Positions 1-10,132 of a stretch of DNA of 64,000 nucleotides are shown in pieces. Origin of the DNA: Streptomyces sp. RPA4-2 (GTDB taxonomy: Bacteria > Actinomycetota > Actinomycetes > Streptomycetales > Streptomycetaceae). The position numbers and the translations under genes were made by a program. The stretch lies in the NCBI RefSeq assembly GCF_012273515.2, contig NZ_CP050975.2:6262001-6326000 (forward strand), written 5' to 3'. A model generated the notes under the pieces. That model was not told where the DNA came from, did no database searches, and was given only the letters and a program-made list of their open reading frames with translations. Position 1 is the first letter of the stretch. Each line of letters opens with the position of its first letter.

Positions 1-907
1 CGAGGGCCGTGGAGAGGAAGGCCACCAGCGTGCCCGCGGAGAGGCGGTCGTCGGCGACCTGTGTGGTGCCGAGGACGAGGGCGGCACCGATGGCGAGTTC
101 GGGCAGGGTGACGATGACGGCCCAGATGGAGGCCAGCAGCCGGGCCTTGGCCAGCTCCGTGCCGCGCAGGGTGCGGGACAGCTCACGGAAGGCGTGGGCC
201 TGGCTGCGATGGCGACCGAAACCCTTGATGATGCGGATGCCGAGCACGCTCTCCTCGACGACCGTCGTCAGGTCGCCCACCTGGTCCTGGGCCCGTCGCG
301 CCACCTGGGAGTAGCGGCGCTCGAAGAGCCAGCAGACGACCATGACGGGCAGCGCGGGAGCGAGCAGCACCAGCCCCAGTGTCCACTCCTGATCGAGCAT
401 GATGAGGACACCGACGAGGATCGTCACGCCGTTGACCAGCAGGAACGTCAGAGGGAAGGCGAGGAACTGACGCAGCAGCATCAGATCGGTGGTGCCCCGG
501 GACAGCAGCTGGCCGGAGGCCCAGCGGTCGTGGAAGGCGACCGGGAGACGCTGCAGATGCCGGTACAGATCCGCCCGCATGTCCGCCTCGACCCCCGCCA
601 GCGGCCGCGCCACCAGCCACCGTCGCAGCCCGAACAGGACGGCCTCGGCGATCCCGAGCAGCAGCAGGTACAGCGCGCCGAGCCAGATGCCCGCCGGGTC
701 GTGGTCGGTCACGGGACCGTCCACCATCCACTTCAGGACGAGCGGGATCACCAGCCCCGTACAGGACGCCACGACCGCGACGACGGCCGCGCCGAACAGC
801 CGCCCCCGCACCGGCCGTACGTACGGCCACAGGCGCAGCAGGCTGCCGACGGTCGAATGGTCCCTGGTTCCGGCACGGTCCGTGGTCACTGCATCTGAAG
901 TGGACAT
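1..907 (-). CDS. ABC transporter, fused membrane/ATPase half-transporter (3' part cut by window edge)
   Basis: The reading frame opens with ATG at 907 on the minus strand and stays open to the left edge, giving about 302 codons of the N-terminal half. It starts MSTSDAVTTDRAGTRDHS and then shows the helices of a type 1 ABC exporter membrane domain: a hydrophobic helix after RPVRGRLFG, a linker with ADMRADLYRHLQRLPVAF, and the coupling region EESVLGIRIIKGFGR. The Walker motifs would lie beyond the edge, so fusion to the nucleotide-binding domain is inferred from the family. Such proteins usually work as homo- or heterodimeric exporters of drugs, lipids or peptides; nothing here shows the substrate. 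It is transcribed away from the ABC-2 operon to its right. Confidence 0.85.
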   Translation of the reverse strand, partial: MSTSDAVTTDRAGTRDHSTVGSLLRLWPYVRPVRGRLFGAAVVAVVASCTGLVIPLVLKWMVDGPVTDHDPAGIWLGALYLLLLGIAEAVLFGLRRWLVARPLAGVEADMRADLYRHLQRLPVAFHDRWASGQLLSRGTTDLMLLRQFLAFPLTFLLVNGVTILVGVLIMLDQEWTLGLVLLAPALPVMVVCWLFERRYSQVARRAQDQVGDLTTVVEESVLGIRIIKGFGRHRSQAHAFRELSRTLRGTELAKARLLASIWAVIVTLPELAIGAALVLGTTQVADDRLSAGTLVAFLSTAL

Positions 908-1077
908 CAGAAGCGAGCCTACGGACCGGCACTGACAGTGCCCACCGAGTTTTGGCCGGACCTGAATCGTTCCACGGGGCGCACGGGGGTCGTAGTGCCG
1001 CATCGACCGATCGGCTGATGCCTCTTCGAGCGCGATGGACGATGTGGCGGCCCCGGTCCCGCCGGGATGCTCGGGGC

Positions 1078-1977
<900 letters not shown>

Positions 1978-1981
<4 letters not shown>

Positions 1982-2811
1982 GCGCGACGAACACGACGAA
2001 CACGACGAACACGATGAACGCGACGAACACGACGAACGCGACGAGCGCGGAGAACACGACGACCTCGAGGCGAACGACGACCCTGGCGGTGCTGCGGACC
2101 GAGGCCCGCCTCTTCCGGCGCGAACCCGGCTCCCTCTTCTGGGTCCTGGCGTTCCCCACCCTGCTCCTGGCGATCCTCGGCTCGATCCCCTCCTTCCGTA
2201 CGGCGGACGACGCGCTGGGCGGCATCCGCCCGGTCGACGCGTACGTCCCGGTGACCGTGCTGATCGCCCTGATCATGGCGGGCGTGCAGGCCATGCCACC
2301 GGTCGTCACCGGCTACCGCGAACGCGGCATCCTGCGCCGGATGTCGACGACCCCGGTCCGCCCCGCCGCCCTCCTCTCGGCGCAGACGGGCCTGCACGGC
2401 GTGGCGGCGCTGGGCTCGGCGCTGCTGTCGCTCGCGGTCGGCAGGATCGCCTTCGGCGTGGCGCTGCCGCGCCAGGCGTCCGGCTACGCCGTCGCCCTGC
2501 TGCTCGCCGTCGGGAGCGCCCTCGCGCTGGGCGCCCTCGTCTCGGCGCTCTCCCGCACCTCCAAGATCGCCAACGCGGTGGGTTCGGCGGTCCTCTTCCC
2601 GATGATGTTCTGCGCGGGCGTCTGGCTGCCGGTGCGGTCCATGCCGGGCGCGCTCGCCCGGGTCGTGGAGGCCACGCCCTTCGGCGCGGCCGCGCGGGCC
2701 CTGGACCAGGCCGCTTCGGGCGACTGGCCGGCCTGGTCCCACCTGGGTGTGCTCGCGCTGTGGACGGTGGTGCTGTCCGGGGCGGCGGCCCGCTGGTTCC
2801 GCTGGGAGTGA
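1978..2811 (+). CDS. ABC-2 type transporter permease
   Basis: A 277-residue integral membrane protein, the partner of the ATPase just upstream (ATGA overlap, so translationally coupled). After an odd Thr/Asn-rich leader of about 35 residues come the ABC-2 features: LRTEARLFRREPG just before the first helix, the extracellular loop region, then helices including ALIMAGVQAMPPVVTGYRER, a long central block and a C-terminal helix ending at AARWFRWE. With a sensor kinase and response regulator immediately downstream it looks like a stress-responsive export module, as in Bce or drug-efflux arrangements, but the substrate is unknown. If the ATPase is truly broken this permease would need another ATPase. 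Confidence 0.88.
1984..2063 (+). repeat. 9-bp (ACGAACACG-type) tandem repeat inside the permease start
   Basis: About eight imperfect copies of a 9-base unit encode a Thr-Asn-Thr run at residues 3-28 of the ABC-2 permease. Slippage by whole units would keep the frame and change leader length. Confidence 0.8.
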
Positions 2812-2837
2812 GCGCGGCCGTGGACGACACTGAGGGC

Positions 2838-4094
2838 ATGGAAGAGGACGTGGCGGGGGTCGAGCGGCGGTGGGCGGCGTTCAACCGCTTGGGACCGTAC
2901 GGGCTGTTGGCGGTCGGCACGCTCCTGGCGGCCGCGACCACGGACCTGCTCGGGATGGGCCGCGGCGACTGGTACGCGGTGACGGCCCTGGTCGCCGCCG
3001 GCCTCGTCCTGCAACTGTGCTGGGTGCGCGCCGTCCGCGACCGCCCGGAGCGCTCCGCGGTGAGCGTGGGCTACTACGCCGTCCGCTGGGCGATCGCCTT
3101 CGTGCTCACCTGGATCAATCCGTTCTTCGCGTTCTACGCGGTCTCCGGCTACTTCGGTGTCCGCCGGATCCTGCCGTCCCGGCTGGTCAACGTGGGGCTC
3201 GTCGCCACCGCCGTCACGATGGCCGGATCGGAGTCCGGCGGGCTCCCGCCGCGCGGCGGGACGGGCTGGCTGCTGTTCTCGGCCGTGCTCGCCATCACCC
3301 TCGTCCTGGTCGCCGCCTTCAACCGGCTGGCCCTCCAGGAGGACGAGCGGGCCCGCGTCCAGTCCGCCACCATCGGTGAACTGGAGCGCACCAACACCGC
3401 GTTGCAGCGGGCCCTCGACGAGAACGCGGCCCTGCACGCCCAACTCCTGGTGCAGGCACGGGAGGCGGGCGTCGCCGACGAACGGCGCAGGCTGGCGGCC
3501 GAGATCCACGACACCATCGCGCAGGGCCTGACCGGCATCATCGCCCAGCTCCAGGTCGTCGCGAACACCCCCGACCCCGGGACCGCCCGCGAACACCTGG
3601 GGCGCGCCTCGGACCTGGCCCGGCAGAGCCTCGGCGAGGCCCGCCGCTCCGTGCACAACCTCGCCCCGGTCGCCCTGGAGCACGACGGACTCCCGGAGGC
3701 ACTGGACAAGACGGTCACGGAATGGGGCCGTCGCACCGGCGTCCGCTCGGAGTTCACGCTCACCGGCACGGCCGAGCACCTGCACGAGGAGGTGTCGGCG
3801 ACCCTGCTGCGCATCGCCCAGGAGGCGCTGTCGAACGCGTCGCGCCACGCCCGCGCAGCCCGCCTCGGCGTCACCCTCTCCTTCATGGGGGACGAGGTGA
3901 CCCTGGACGTACGCGACGACGGCCGCGGCTTCGACCCGGTGGCCGTCCCCGAGCGCACCGGCAGCGGCGGGTTCGGCCTCGAGGGCATGCGGGCCCGGGC
4001 CGAGCGCATCGCCGGCTCGCTCACCGTCGAGTCGGAGCCCGGGCAGGGCACGGCGGTGTCGGCTCGCGTACCGTTGGTGCGCCATGAGCGATGA
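2838..4094 (+). CDS. Two-component sensor histidine kinase (NarL/DesK type)
   Basis: A membrane sensor kinase of 418 residues from ATG 2838. About four to five hydrophobic helices fill residues 15-165. A short coiled coil follows (QSATIGELERTNTALQRAL), then the HisKA_3 motif DERRRLAAEIHDTIAQGL with the phospho-accepting His near residue 224, and an HATPase_c domain with N box QEALSNASRHA and G1 box DVRDDGRGF. It lacks an extended extracellular sensor domain, so it probably senses the membrane or a transport partner. A GTG at 2820 preceded by GGGAGTGAG is a credible alternative start. It overlaps the response regulator gene by 11 bases, so the pair is co-translated and cognate. Confidence 0.93.
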   Translation: MEEDVAGVERRWAAFNRLGPYGLLAVGTLLAAATTDLLGMGRGDWYAVTALVAAGLVLQLCWVRAVRDRPERSAVSVGYYAVRWAIAFVLTWINPFFAFYAVSGYFGVRRILPSRLVNVGLVATAVTMAGSESGGLPPRGGTGWLLFSAVLAITLVLVAAFNRLALQEDERARVQSATIGELERTNTALQRALDENAALHAQLLVQAREAGVADERRRLAAEIHDTIAQGLTGIIAQLQVVANTPDPGTAREHLGRASDLARQSLGEARRSVHNLAPVALEHDGLPEALDKTVTEWGRRTGVRSEFTLTGTAEHLHEEVSATLLRIAQEALSNASRHARAARLGVTLSFMGDEVTLDVRDDGRGFDPVAVPERTGSGGFGLEGMRARAERIAGSLTVESEPGQGTAVSARVPLVRHER

Positions 4095-4722
4095 CGCGAT
4101 CACCCTTCTCATCGTCGACGACCATCCCGTCGTACGGGACGGGCTGCGCGGCATGTTCGAGTCCGCGCCCGGGTTCACGGTCCTCGGCGAGGCGGCCGAC
4201 GGGGTGGCGGCGCTCGCCCTGGCTCAGGCCCTCGACCCGGACGTCGTCCTGATGGACCTGCGCATGCCGGGCGGCAACGGCGTCGCGGCCATCGCGGAGC
4301 TCACCCGCCGCGGCGCCCGCGCGAGGATCCTCGTGCTGACCACGTACGACACCGACTCCGACACGCTGCCCGCGATCGAGGCGGGCGCGACGGGCTATCT
4401 GCTCAAGGACGCCCCGCGCGACGAGCTCTTCACCGCGGTGCGTGCGGCGGCCGAGGGCCGCACGGTGCTCTCCCCGGCGGTGGCCTCCCGGCTGGTCTCG
4501 GCCGTACGCACCCCCACGACCGTGCAGGACTCCCTCTCGGGCCGTGAGCGCGAGGTGCTGGCCCTGGTCGCCAAGGGCACGTCGAACCGCGAGATCGCCC
4601 GCGTCCTGTTCATCAGCGAGGCCACGGTCAAGACCCACCTCACCCACCTGTACGCCAAGCTGGGCGTCAACGACCGGGCGGCCGCGGTGGCGGTGGGCTA
4701 CGACCGGGGCATCCTCGGCTGA
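4084..4722 (+). CDS. LuxR/NarL-family response regulator
   Basis: A 212-residue response regulator. The receiver domain has the acidic pair in IVDDHPVVRDGL, the phospho-acceptor Asp near residue 58 in VVLMDLRMPGGNG, the conserved Thr in LVLTTYD and the Lys in YLLKDAPRDEL. The C-terminal LuxR helix-turn-helix is SGREREVLALVAKGTSNREIA followed by EATVKTHLTHLYAKLGV. It starts inside the 3' end of the kinase gene and is its partner. By analogy with similar loci it would control the upstream ABC-2 genes; no binding site was identified. Confidence 0.95.
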   Translation: MSDDAITLLIVDDHPVVRDGLRGMFESAPGFTVLGEAADGVAALALAQALDPDVVLMDLRMPGGNGVAAIAELTRRGARARILVLTTYDTDSDTLPAIEAGATGYLLKDAPRDELFTAVRAAAEGRTVLSPAVASRLVSAVRTPTTVQDSLSGREREVLALVAKGTSNREIARVLFISEATVKTHLTHLYAKLGVNDRAAAVAVGYDRGILG

Positions 4723-4791
4723 CGGCCGTCCCGTGGTCCCCGGCGGGCGCCCGGCCCGCTCACGCCGCCCGCGTCACGCCACCAGCCCGCG

Positions 4792-7167
4792 TCACTCGAC
4801 GACCCGCAGCAGCAGTACCGACCGGGCCGGCACCGTGATCGTCACCCCCGCACGATGGACCAACCCCGGTGACACGCCCTGCTCCTCCGCCGAGGTGTCG
4901 ACCACGACCTCGTAGCGGTGGGCCCACGGCGGCCCCGGCAGCACGAAGCCCGCCGGCCGGTCCCCGGCGTGCAGCACGGCGAGGAAGCTGTCGTCCACCA
5001 CCGGCGCTCCCCGCGCGTCCCGCCCGGGTATGTCCCGCCCCGACAGGTACATGCCCAGCGTCCCGGCGGGCGCGTACCAGTCGCGTTCCGTCATCTCCGC
5101 CCCGCGCGCGGTGAACCACGCCAGGTCCCGCAGCCCGTCCACGGAGTGCGCCCGGCCCGAGAAGAACGCCCGCCGCCGCAGCACCGGATGCCGGTGCCGC
5201 AGCGCGATCAGGCGGGACGTCAGATCGAACAGGGCCCGCCAGCCCGGCTCCTCCAGCAGGCTCCAGTCGACCCAGCTGATCTCGTTGTCCTGGCAGTACG
5301 CGTTGTTGCTGCCGCGCTGCGTCCGCCCGAACTCGTCCCCGGCGACCAGCATCGGCACCCCGGTGGACAGCAGCAGCGTGGTCAGCAGGTTCCGCAACTG
5401 CCGCCGCCGCAGGGCCCGTACGCGTTCCTCGTCCGTCTCCCCCTCCACCCCGCAGTTCCAGGCCCGGTTGTCGTCCGTGCCGTCCCGGTTCCCCTCCCCG
5501 TTGGCCTCGTTGTGCTTGCGCTCGTAGGAGACGAGGTCCCGCAGGGTGAAACCGTCGTGCGCGGTCACGAAGTTCACGGACGCGTACGGCCGCCGCCCGC
5601 CCCACGCGTACAGGTCGCTCGATCCCGACAGCCGGTACCCCAGATCCCGTACGTCGGGCAGCGCCCCCCGCCAGAAGTCCCGTACCGCGTTGCGGTACCG
5701 GTCGTTCCACTCCGTCCACAGCGGCGGGAAGGCCCCCACCTGGTAGCCGCCGGATCCCACGTCCCACGGTTCCGCGATCAGCTTCACCCGGCGCAGCACC
5801 GGATCCTGCGCGATGACGGCCAGGAACGGCGACAGCATGTCCACGTCGTGCATGGAGCGGGCCAGCGCCGCCGCCAGATCGAAACGGAAGCCGTCCACCC
5901 CCATCTCCGTCACCCAGTACCGCAGCGAGTCGGTGATCAGCCGCAGCACATGGGGCTGCACCACATGCAGCGTGTTCCCGCACCCGGTGTAGTCCGCGTA
6001 CCGCCGGGCGTCCGACTGGAGCCGGTAGTACCCCCGGTTGTCGATACCGCGCAGCGACAGCATCGGCCCCAGCTCGCCCGCCTCGGCGGTGTGGTTGTAG
6101 ACCACGTCGAGGATCACCTCGATGCCGGCGGCGTGCAGCGCCCGCACCATCCGCTTGAACTCGCCGACCTGCCCGCCCGTCGTCCCGGCGGCGGCGTACC
6201 CCGCGTGCGGGGCGAAGTAGCCGATCGAGTTGTAGCCCCAGTAGTTCTTCAGCCCCCGGCGCAGCAGATGGTCCTCGTGCGCGAACTGGTGCACCGGCAG
6301 CAGCTCCACGGCCGTGACGCCGAGCGCGACCAGGTGCTCGATCGCCGCGGGGTGCGCCAGCCCGGCGTAGGTGCCGCGCAGCTCCTCCGGAATCCCCGGG
6401 TGCAGACGGGTGAAACCCCGCACGTGCAGCTCGTAGATGACCGAGTCCGCCCACGGGGTCTTCGGACGGTGGTCGTCCGACCAGTCGTCGTCGTCCTGGA
6501 CGACGACGCCCTTGGGGACGTACGGCGCCGAGTCCCGGTCGTCCCGCACGGTGTCCGCGACGTGCTGCTGCGGCCAGTCGCGCACATGCCCGTACACCTC
6601 CGGCGGCAGGCTGAAGTCGCCGTCCACGGCGCGGGCGTACGGGTCCAGGAGCAGCTTCGCCGGGTTCCAGCGGGCGCCGGTCCACGGGTCCCAGCGGCCG
6701 TGCACGCGGTAGCCGTAGCGGCGGCCCGGCAGTACGCCGGGGACGAAGCCGTGCCAGATCTCGTGGGTCAGCTCGGTGAGCGGGACCCGGGTCTCGTGGG
6801 TCGCGCCGTCCCGTTCGTCGAAGAGACAGAGGTCGACGGCCTCCGCCCCGCCCGCCCACAGCGCGAAGTTGGTGCCCGCGACGCCGTCGGGACCGACCCG
6901 GAAGCGGGCCCCGAGCGGGGTCGGCGCGCCGGGCCACACGGCCACGGCGGGAGCCGGGCGCCTGGACCCGTTCACCAGGGGCGCGGGCAGCACGCCGTCG
7001 GGCAGGCGTTTCTCGCGCACTCCGCTCTCGGGCGCGTGTCCTTCCCGCACTCCGCCCTCGGGCGAGTGCCCTTCCCGCACTCCGCCCTCGGGCGCGCGTC
7101 CTTCCCGCGCTTCGCCGTCGGGGGCGCGCCCCTCCTGCACTGCCTCCTGCTCGGCTGCGCTCGACAC
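4792..7167 (-). CDS. glgX: Glycogen debranching enzyme GlgX (isoamylase type)
   Basis: A 791-residue GH13 enzyme that hydrolyses alpha-1,6 branch points in glycogen or limit dextrins in the cytoplasm. An N-terminal carbohydrate-binding/isoamylase domain (PTPLGARFRVGPDGVAGTNFA) precedes the barrel, which shows all four GH13 regions: DVVYNHT, DGFRFDLA with the nucleophile Asp, LIAEPWD with the acid Glu, and NFVTAHDGFTLRDLV. The GlgX subclass is supported by the full length and by WNCGVEGETDEERV and NNAYCQDNEISW. The first 75 residues are not part of the usual enzyme: residues 11-60 are five copies of a charged 10-residue repeat. It is convergent with the two-component operon. Confidence 0.95.
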   Translation of the reverse strand: MSSAAEQEAVQEGRAPDGEAREGRAPEGGVREGHSPEGGVREGHAPESGVREKRLPDGVLPAPLVNGSRRPAPAVAVWPGAPTPLGARFRVGPDGVAGTNFALWAGGAEAVDLCLFDERDGATHETRVPLTELTHEIWHGFVPGVLPGRRYGYRVHGRWDPWTGARWNPAKLLLDPYARAVDGDFSLPPEVYGHVRDWPQQHVADTVRDDRDSAPYVPKGVVVQDDDDWSDDHRPKTPWADSVIYELHVRGFTRLHPGIPEELRGTYAGLAHPAAIEHLVALGVTAVELLPVHQFAHEDHLLRRGLKNYWGYNSIGYFAPHAGYAAAGTTGGQVGEFKRMVRALHAAGIEVILDVVYNHTAEAGELGPMLSLRGIDNRGYYRLQSDARRYADYTGCGNTLHVVQPHVLRLITDSLRYWVTEMGVDGFRFDLAAALARSMHDVDMLSPFLAVIAQDPVLRRVKLIAEPWDVGSGGYQVGAFPPLWTEWNDRYRNAVRDFWRGALPDVRDLGYRLSGSSDLYAWGGRRPYASVNFVTAHDGFTLRDLVSYERKHNEANGEGNRDGTDDNRAWNCGVEGETDEERVRALRRRQLRNLLTTLLLSTGVPMLVAGDEFGRTQRGSNNAYCQDNEISWVDWSLLEEPGWRALFDLTSRLIALRHRHPVLRRRAFFSGRAHSVDGLRDLAWFTARGAEMTERDWYAPAGTLGMYLSGRDIPGRDARGAPVVDDSFLAVLHAGDRPAGFVLPGPPWAHRYEVVVDTSAEEQGVSPGLVHRAGVTITVPARSVLLLRVVE
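6988..7137 (-). repeat. 30-bp coding tandem repeat, five copies, at the GlgX N-terminus
   Basis: Five consecutive 10-codon units (QEGRAPDGEA, REGRAPEGGV, REGHSPEGGV, REGHAPESGV, REKRLPDGVL) lie at residues 11-60. The two central units are almost identical in DNA, suggesting recent expansion. Confidence 0.9.
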
Positions 7168-7375
7168 CGTTCAGCCTCCCGCGGCTCGGTGGGCGGCCCG
7201 AAGAGGAGCGCACGGCGTCCCGGCCGCGGCTCCTCGTCGCGTCGTCCTCCCCACTGTTCTGCCCAGAGCTTGGCTCGCACTCACGTTTCCCCGGAGGTGC
7301 GCGGTCGTTGGGCCCCCTGTACCGCACTTTCCGAGGGCGATCCCCTGCCCCCGGCCGGAAGGACACGAGGTTCGC

Positions 7376-8593
7376 GTGAGGCATACGACATTCGGCCCCC
7401 GGCGCGCGGGGGCCGCGCTGGCCGCCGCACTGACCTGGGCCGCACTGCTGGCCTCAGCCGCCGGCTGCACGTCGGGCACGATGGACGAGGTGCTCGGCAA
7501 ACCCCCCGCCGCCGAGGACGTCATCCAGGTGACCCCCGCCGACGACAGCAAGAACGTACGAGCGGGGCAGGAGCTGCGGGTACGGGTGGCGGACGGCAGG
7601 CTGGACTCCGTACAGGTCGTCAAGGACCAGGACGCGCAGGAGTCCGCGGTGCCCGGACACGTCTCCGCCGACGGCCTGGCCTGGCAGCCCGACTCCCCGC
7701 GGCTCGCCCTGGGCGCCAAGTACACCGTGGACGTGGTGGCCCTCGACGGGCACGGGCGGCGCACGGCACGGCACACGACGTTCACCACGTACGTCCCCGA
7801 GGAACGCTTCATCGGCTACGCGACGCCGGAGAACCGGTCCACCGTCGGCACCGGCATGATCGTCTCGCTGAAGTTCAACCGGGAGATCCGCGACCGGGCC
7901 GCCGTCGAGCGCGCGATCCACGTGGAGGCCAGCCCCGCGGTCGAGATCCGCCCGCACTGGTTCGGCAAGGACCGTCTCGACTTCCGGCCCGAGGAGTACT
8001 GGAAAGCGGGCACCGAGGTGACGGTCGACCTGCGACTGCGCGACGTGGAAGGAGCGCCGGGCGTGTACGGACTCCAGTCCAGGACCACCACCTTCACCGT
8101 CGGCCGCAGCCAGGTCTCGCTGGTCGACGCCGCCGACCACACCATGGAGGTCCGCCGCGACGGCGACCTCCTCACCACCGTGCCGATCACCGCGGGCTCC
8201 CCCGAGACCACGACCTACAACGGGAAGATGGTCGTCATGGAGATGCTGGAGGTGACCCGGATGAACAGCCGCACGGTCGGGTTCGGCGGCGAGTACGACA
8301 TCCCCGACGTCCCGCACGCGATGCGCCTCACCGACTCCGGGACCTTCCTGCACGGCAACTACTGGTCGGGCGACGTCTTCGGCTCCACCAACGTCAGCCA
8401 CGGCTGCGTCGGTCTGCGGGACGTGAAGGGCGGCGGCTCCGACACCCCCGCGGGCTGGTTCTTCGACCGCAGCCTGATCGGCGACGTCGTCGAGGTCGTG
8501 CACAGCAAGGACAAGAAGGTCGCCCCCGACAACGGGCTCGGAGGATGGAACATGGGCTGGGCGCGGTGGAAGGCGGGCGGCGCGGTGAAGTAG
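7376..8593 (+). CDS. L,D-transpeptidase lipoprotein (Ig-like plus YkuD), first of a tandem pair
   Basis: A 405-residue secreted cell-wall enzyme starting at GTG 7376. The lipoprotein signal ends in a lipobox with Cys31 (LLASAAGC). Two Ig-like domains fill roughly residues 45-245 (VIQVTPADDSKNV, then FIGYATPENRSTVG), followed by the YkuD catalytic domain. The active site is HGNYW at about 326 and SHGCVGLRD with the nucleophile Cys near 343. Such enzymes form 3-3 cross-links in peptidoglycan, as the mycobacterial LdtMt2 family does. The next gene downstream is a clear paralogue with the same architecture. A longer in-frame extension upstream exists but overlaps glgX and lacks a signal peptide. 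Confidence 0.95.
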   Translation: MRHTTFGPRRAGAALAAALTWAALLASAAGCTSGTMDEVLGKPPAAEDVIQVTPADDSKNVRAGQELRVRVADGRLDSVQVVKDQDAQESAVPGHVSADGLAWQPDSPRLALGAKYTVDVVALDGHGRRTARHTTFTTYVPEERFIGYATPENRSTVGTGMIVSLKFNREIRDRAAVERAIHVEASPAVEIRPHWFGKDRLDFRPEEYWKAGTEVTVDLRLRDVEGAPGVYGLQSRTTTFTVGRSQVSLVDAADHTMEVRRDGDLLTTVPITAGSPETTTYNGKMVVMEMLEVTRMNSRTVGFGGEYDIPDVPHAMRLTDSGTFLHGNYWSGDVFGSTNVSHGCVGLRDVKGGGSDTPAGWFFDRSLIGDVVEVVHSKDKKVAPDNGLGGWNMGWARWKAGGAVK

Positions 8594-8797
8594 CCGCGGC
8601 GGGCGGCGGGCACCGGGGCGCGAGCGGGCGGGGGACGGACAGGAACCCAGCCCGCCCCCACACGGCCGAAGTTGGGACTGAACAGTGACAATCCCGGGGA
8701 TCCATGGCTTGTGACCGTGTGATTAATTAGCGCGATACGCGCGGGGACGACGCGCTGGGGTGCGGGCCTGATCAGGCCGTGCGAGGGGAGAACGAAC

Positions 8798-10045
8798 GTG
8801 AACGGGCGACCGATATCGGGGGCATCGGTTGGTGCGCGGACCCGGGGGAGCAAGGGAGTCCTGGCACTGCTGCTGGGTGTGCTGCTGCTGGCCGTGACCG
8901 CCTGCGGCGGGGGAGGGAGTTCGGACTCCTCCGGCGAGGGCAAGGGCAAGAGCACCGGCAGCGCCGGGAAGGCGGACACCAAGGCCTCGCAGGCCGTGGT
9001 GACCATCGCCCCGAAGGACGGCAGCGCCGGTGTGGCCACCAGCGGTGCCCTCAAGGTGACCGCGGCCAAGGGCAAGCTGACCGAGGTGAAGGTCGAGGAC
9101 ACCAAGGGCAAGGCGGTGGACGGGGCGATCACCGGCGGGGGAACCACCTGGACACCCGCCACTCACCTCGCCGCCGCCACCAAGTACAAGGTCCACGCGG
9201 TGGCCAAGGACACCGACGGCCGTGAGGCGGCCGAGGAGTCCGCGTTCACCACGCTGACCCCGAAGAACACCTTCGTCGGCCTCTTCACGCCCGAGGACGG
9301 TTCCACGGTCGGCGTCGGAATGCCCTTCTCGGTCCGTTTCACACGGGGCATCACGCACCCCCAGGACGTCGAGAAGGCGATCACGGTCAAGACCGAGCCG
9401 GCCGTGGACGTACAGGGTCACTGGTTCGGCAACGACCGCCTCGACTTCCGTCCCGAGCAGTACTGGAAGGCCGGCACGAAGGTCACCGTCACGCTCAACC
9501 TGGACGGTGTCGAGGGCCGGCCCGGTGTCTACGGCAAGCAGGCCAAGACGGTGGCGTTCACCATCGGCCGCAGCCAGGTCTCCACCGTCGACGCGAAGAC
9601 CCACAAGATGGTCGTCAAGCGCGACGGCAAGGTCATCAAGACCATCCCGATCACCACGGGCAAGCCGGGCTACGACACCTGGAACGGCCAGATGGTGATC
9701 AGCGAGCAGCTCCGGGTGACCCGGATGAACGGCGAGACGGTCGGGTACGGCGGCGAGTACGACATCAAGGATGTGCCGGACGCCCAGCGCCTGACCGACT
9801 CCGGCACCTTCATCCACGGCAACTACTGGGGCGGCGACGCCTTCGGCAACTACAACGCCAGCCACGGCTGCGTGGGCCTGCGTGACGTCCGCGGGGGCGG
9901 CGACCGCAGCGCTCCCGCCGCCTGGTTCTTCGACCACTCGATCACCGGTGACGTGGTGGTCGTCAAGCGCTCCAACGACCGTACGGTCGCCCCGGACAAC
10001 GGCCTCAACGGCTGGAACATGTCCTGGGAGAAGTGGACCGCCTGA
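8798..10045 (+). CDS. L,D-transpeptidase lipoprotein, second of a tandem pair
   Basis: A 415-residue lipoprotein with GTG start at 8798 behind a GAGGGGAG ribosome site. The signal peptide runs through GVLALLLGVLLLAVTAC with lipidated Cys36, then a Gly/Ser/Lys-rich linker (residues 37-65), two Ig-like domains, and a YkuD domain with HGNYWGGDAF and SHGCVGLRD (nucleophile Cys near 358). It shares the same order and most motifs with the preceding gene, for example RPEQYWKAGTKVT against RPEEYWKAGTEVT, so the pair arose by duplication. The role is 3-3 cross-linking of cell-wall peptides at the outer membrane face. A strong hairpin follows at 10067-10103. Confidence 0.95.
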   Translation: MNGRPISGASVGARTRGSKGVLALLLGVLLLAVTACGGGGSSDSSGEGKGKSTGSAGKADTKASQAVVTIAPKDGSAGVATSGALKVTAAKGKLTEVKVEDTKGKAVDGAITGGGTTWTPATHLAAATKYKVHAVAKDTDGREAAEESAFTTLTPKNTFVGLFTPEDGSTVGVGMPFSVRFTRGITHPQDVEKAITVKTEPAVDVQGHWFGNDRLDFRPEQYWKAGTKVTVTLNLDGVEGRPGVYGKQAKTVAFTIGRSQVSTVDAKTHKMVVKRDGKVIKTIPITTGKPGYDTWNGQMVISEQLRVTRMNGETVGYGGEYDIKDVPDAQRLTDSGTFIHGNYWGGDAFGNYNASHGCVGLRDVRGGGDRSAPAAWFFDHSITGDVVVVKRSNDRTVAPDNGLNGWNMSWEKWTA

Positions 10046-10066
10046 CCGTCCCTCCCGTCCTCGACG

Positions 10067-10103
10067 CGGGCCCGGTGCGCTGTGACCCAGCACACCGGGC
10101 CCG
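10067..10103 (+). terminator. Hairpin terminator after the L,D-transpeptidase pair
   Basis: An 11-bp perfect stem (CGGGCCCGGTG against CACCGGGCCCG) encloses a 15-base loop and begins 21 bases after the stop codon. There is no T tract, as is usual for Streptomyces terminators. Confidence 0.7.
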
Positions 10104-10120
10104 TTGTCGTTAGCGCGCGT

Positions 10121-10126
10121 TAACCT
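10121..10126 (+). promoter_or_regulatory. Leaderless-type -10 element (TAACCT) for the enoyl-CoA hydratase gene
   Basis: TAACCT ends six bases before the ATG at 10133 and no ribosome-binding site is present, so transcription probably starts at the A of the start codon. The -35 region is not obvious. Confidence 0.5.
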
Positions 10127-10132
10127 GCCTGC

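Noticed and set aside
4918..8688. A plus-strand open frame of about 1,250 codons antisense to glgX and over the first transpeptidase
   Set aside because: The sequence is low-complexity Arg/Pro/Val without motifs. The real genes lie on the other strand or another frame.
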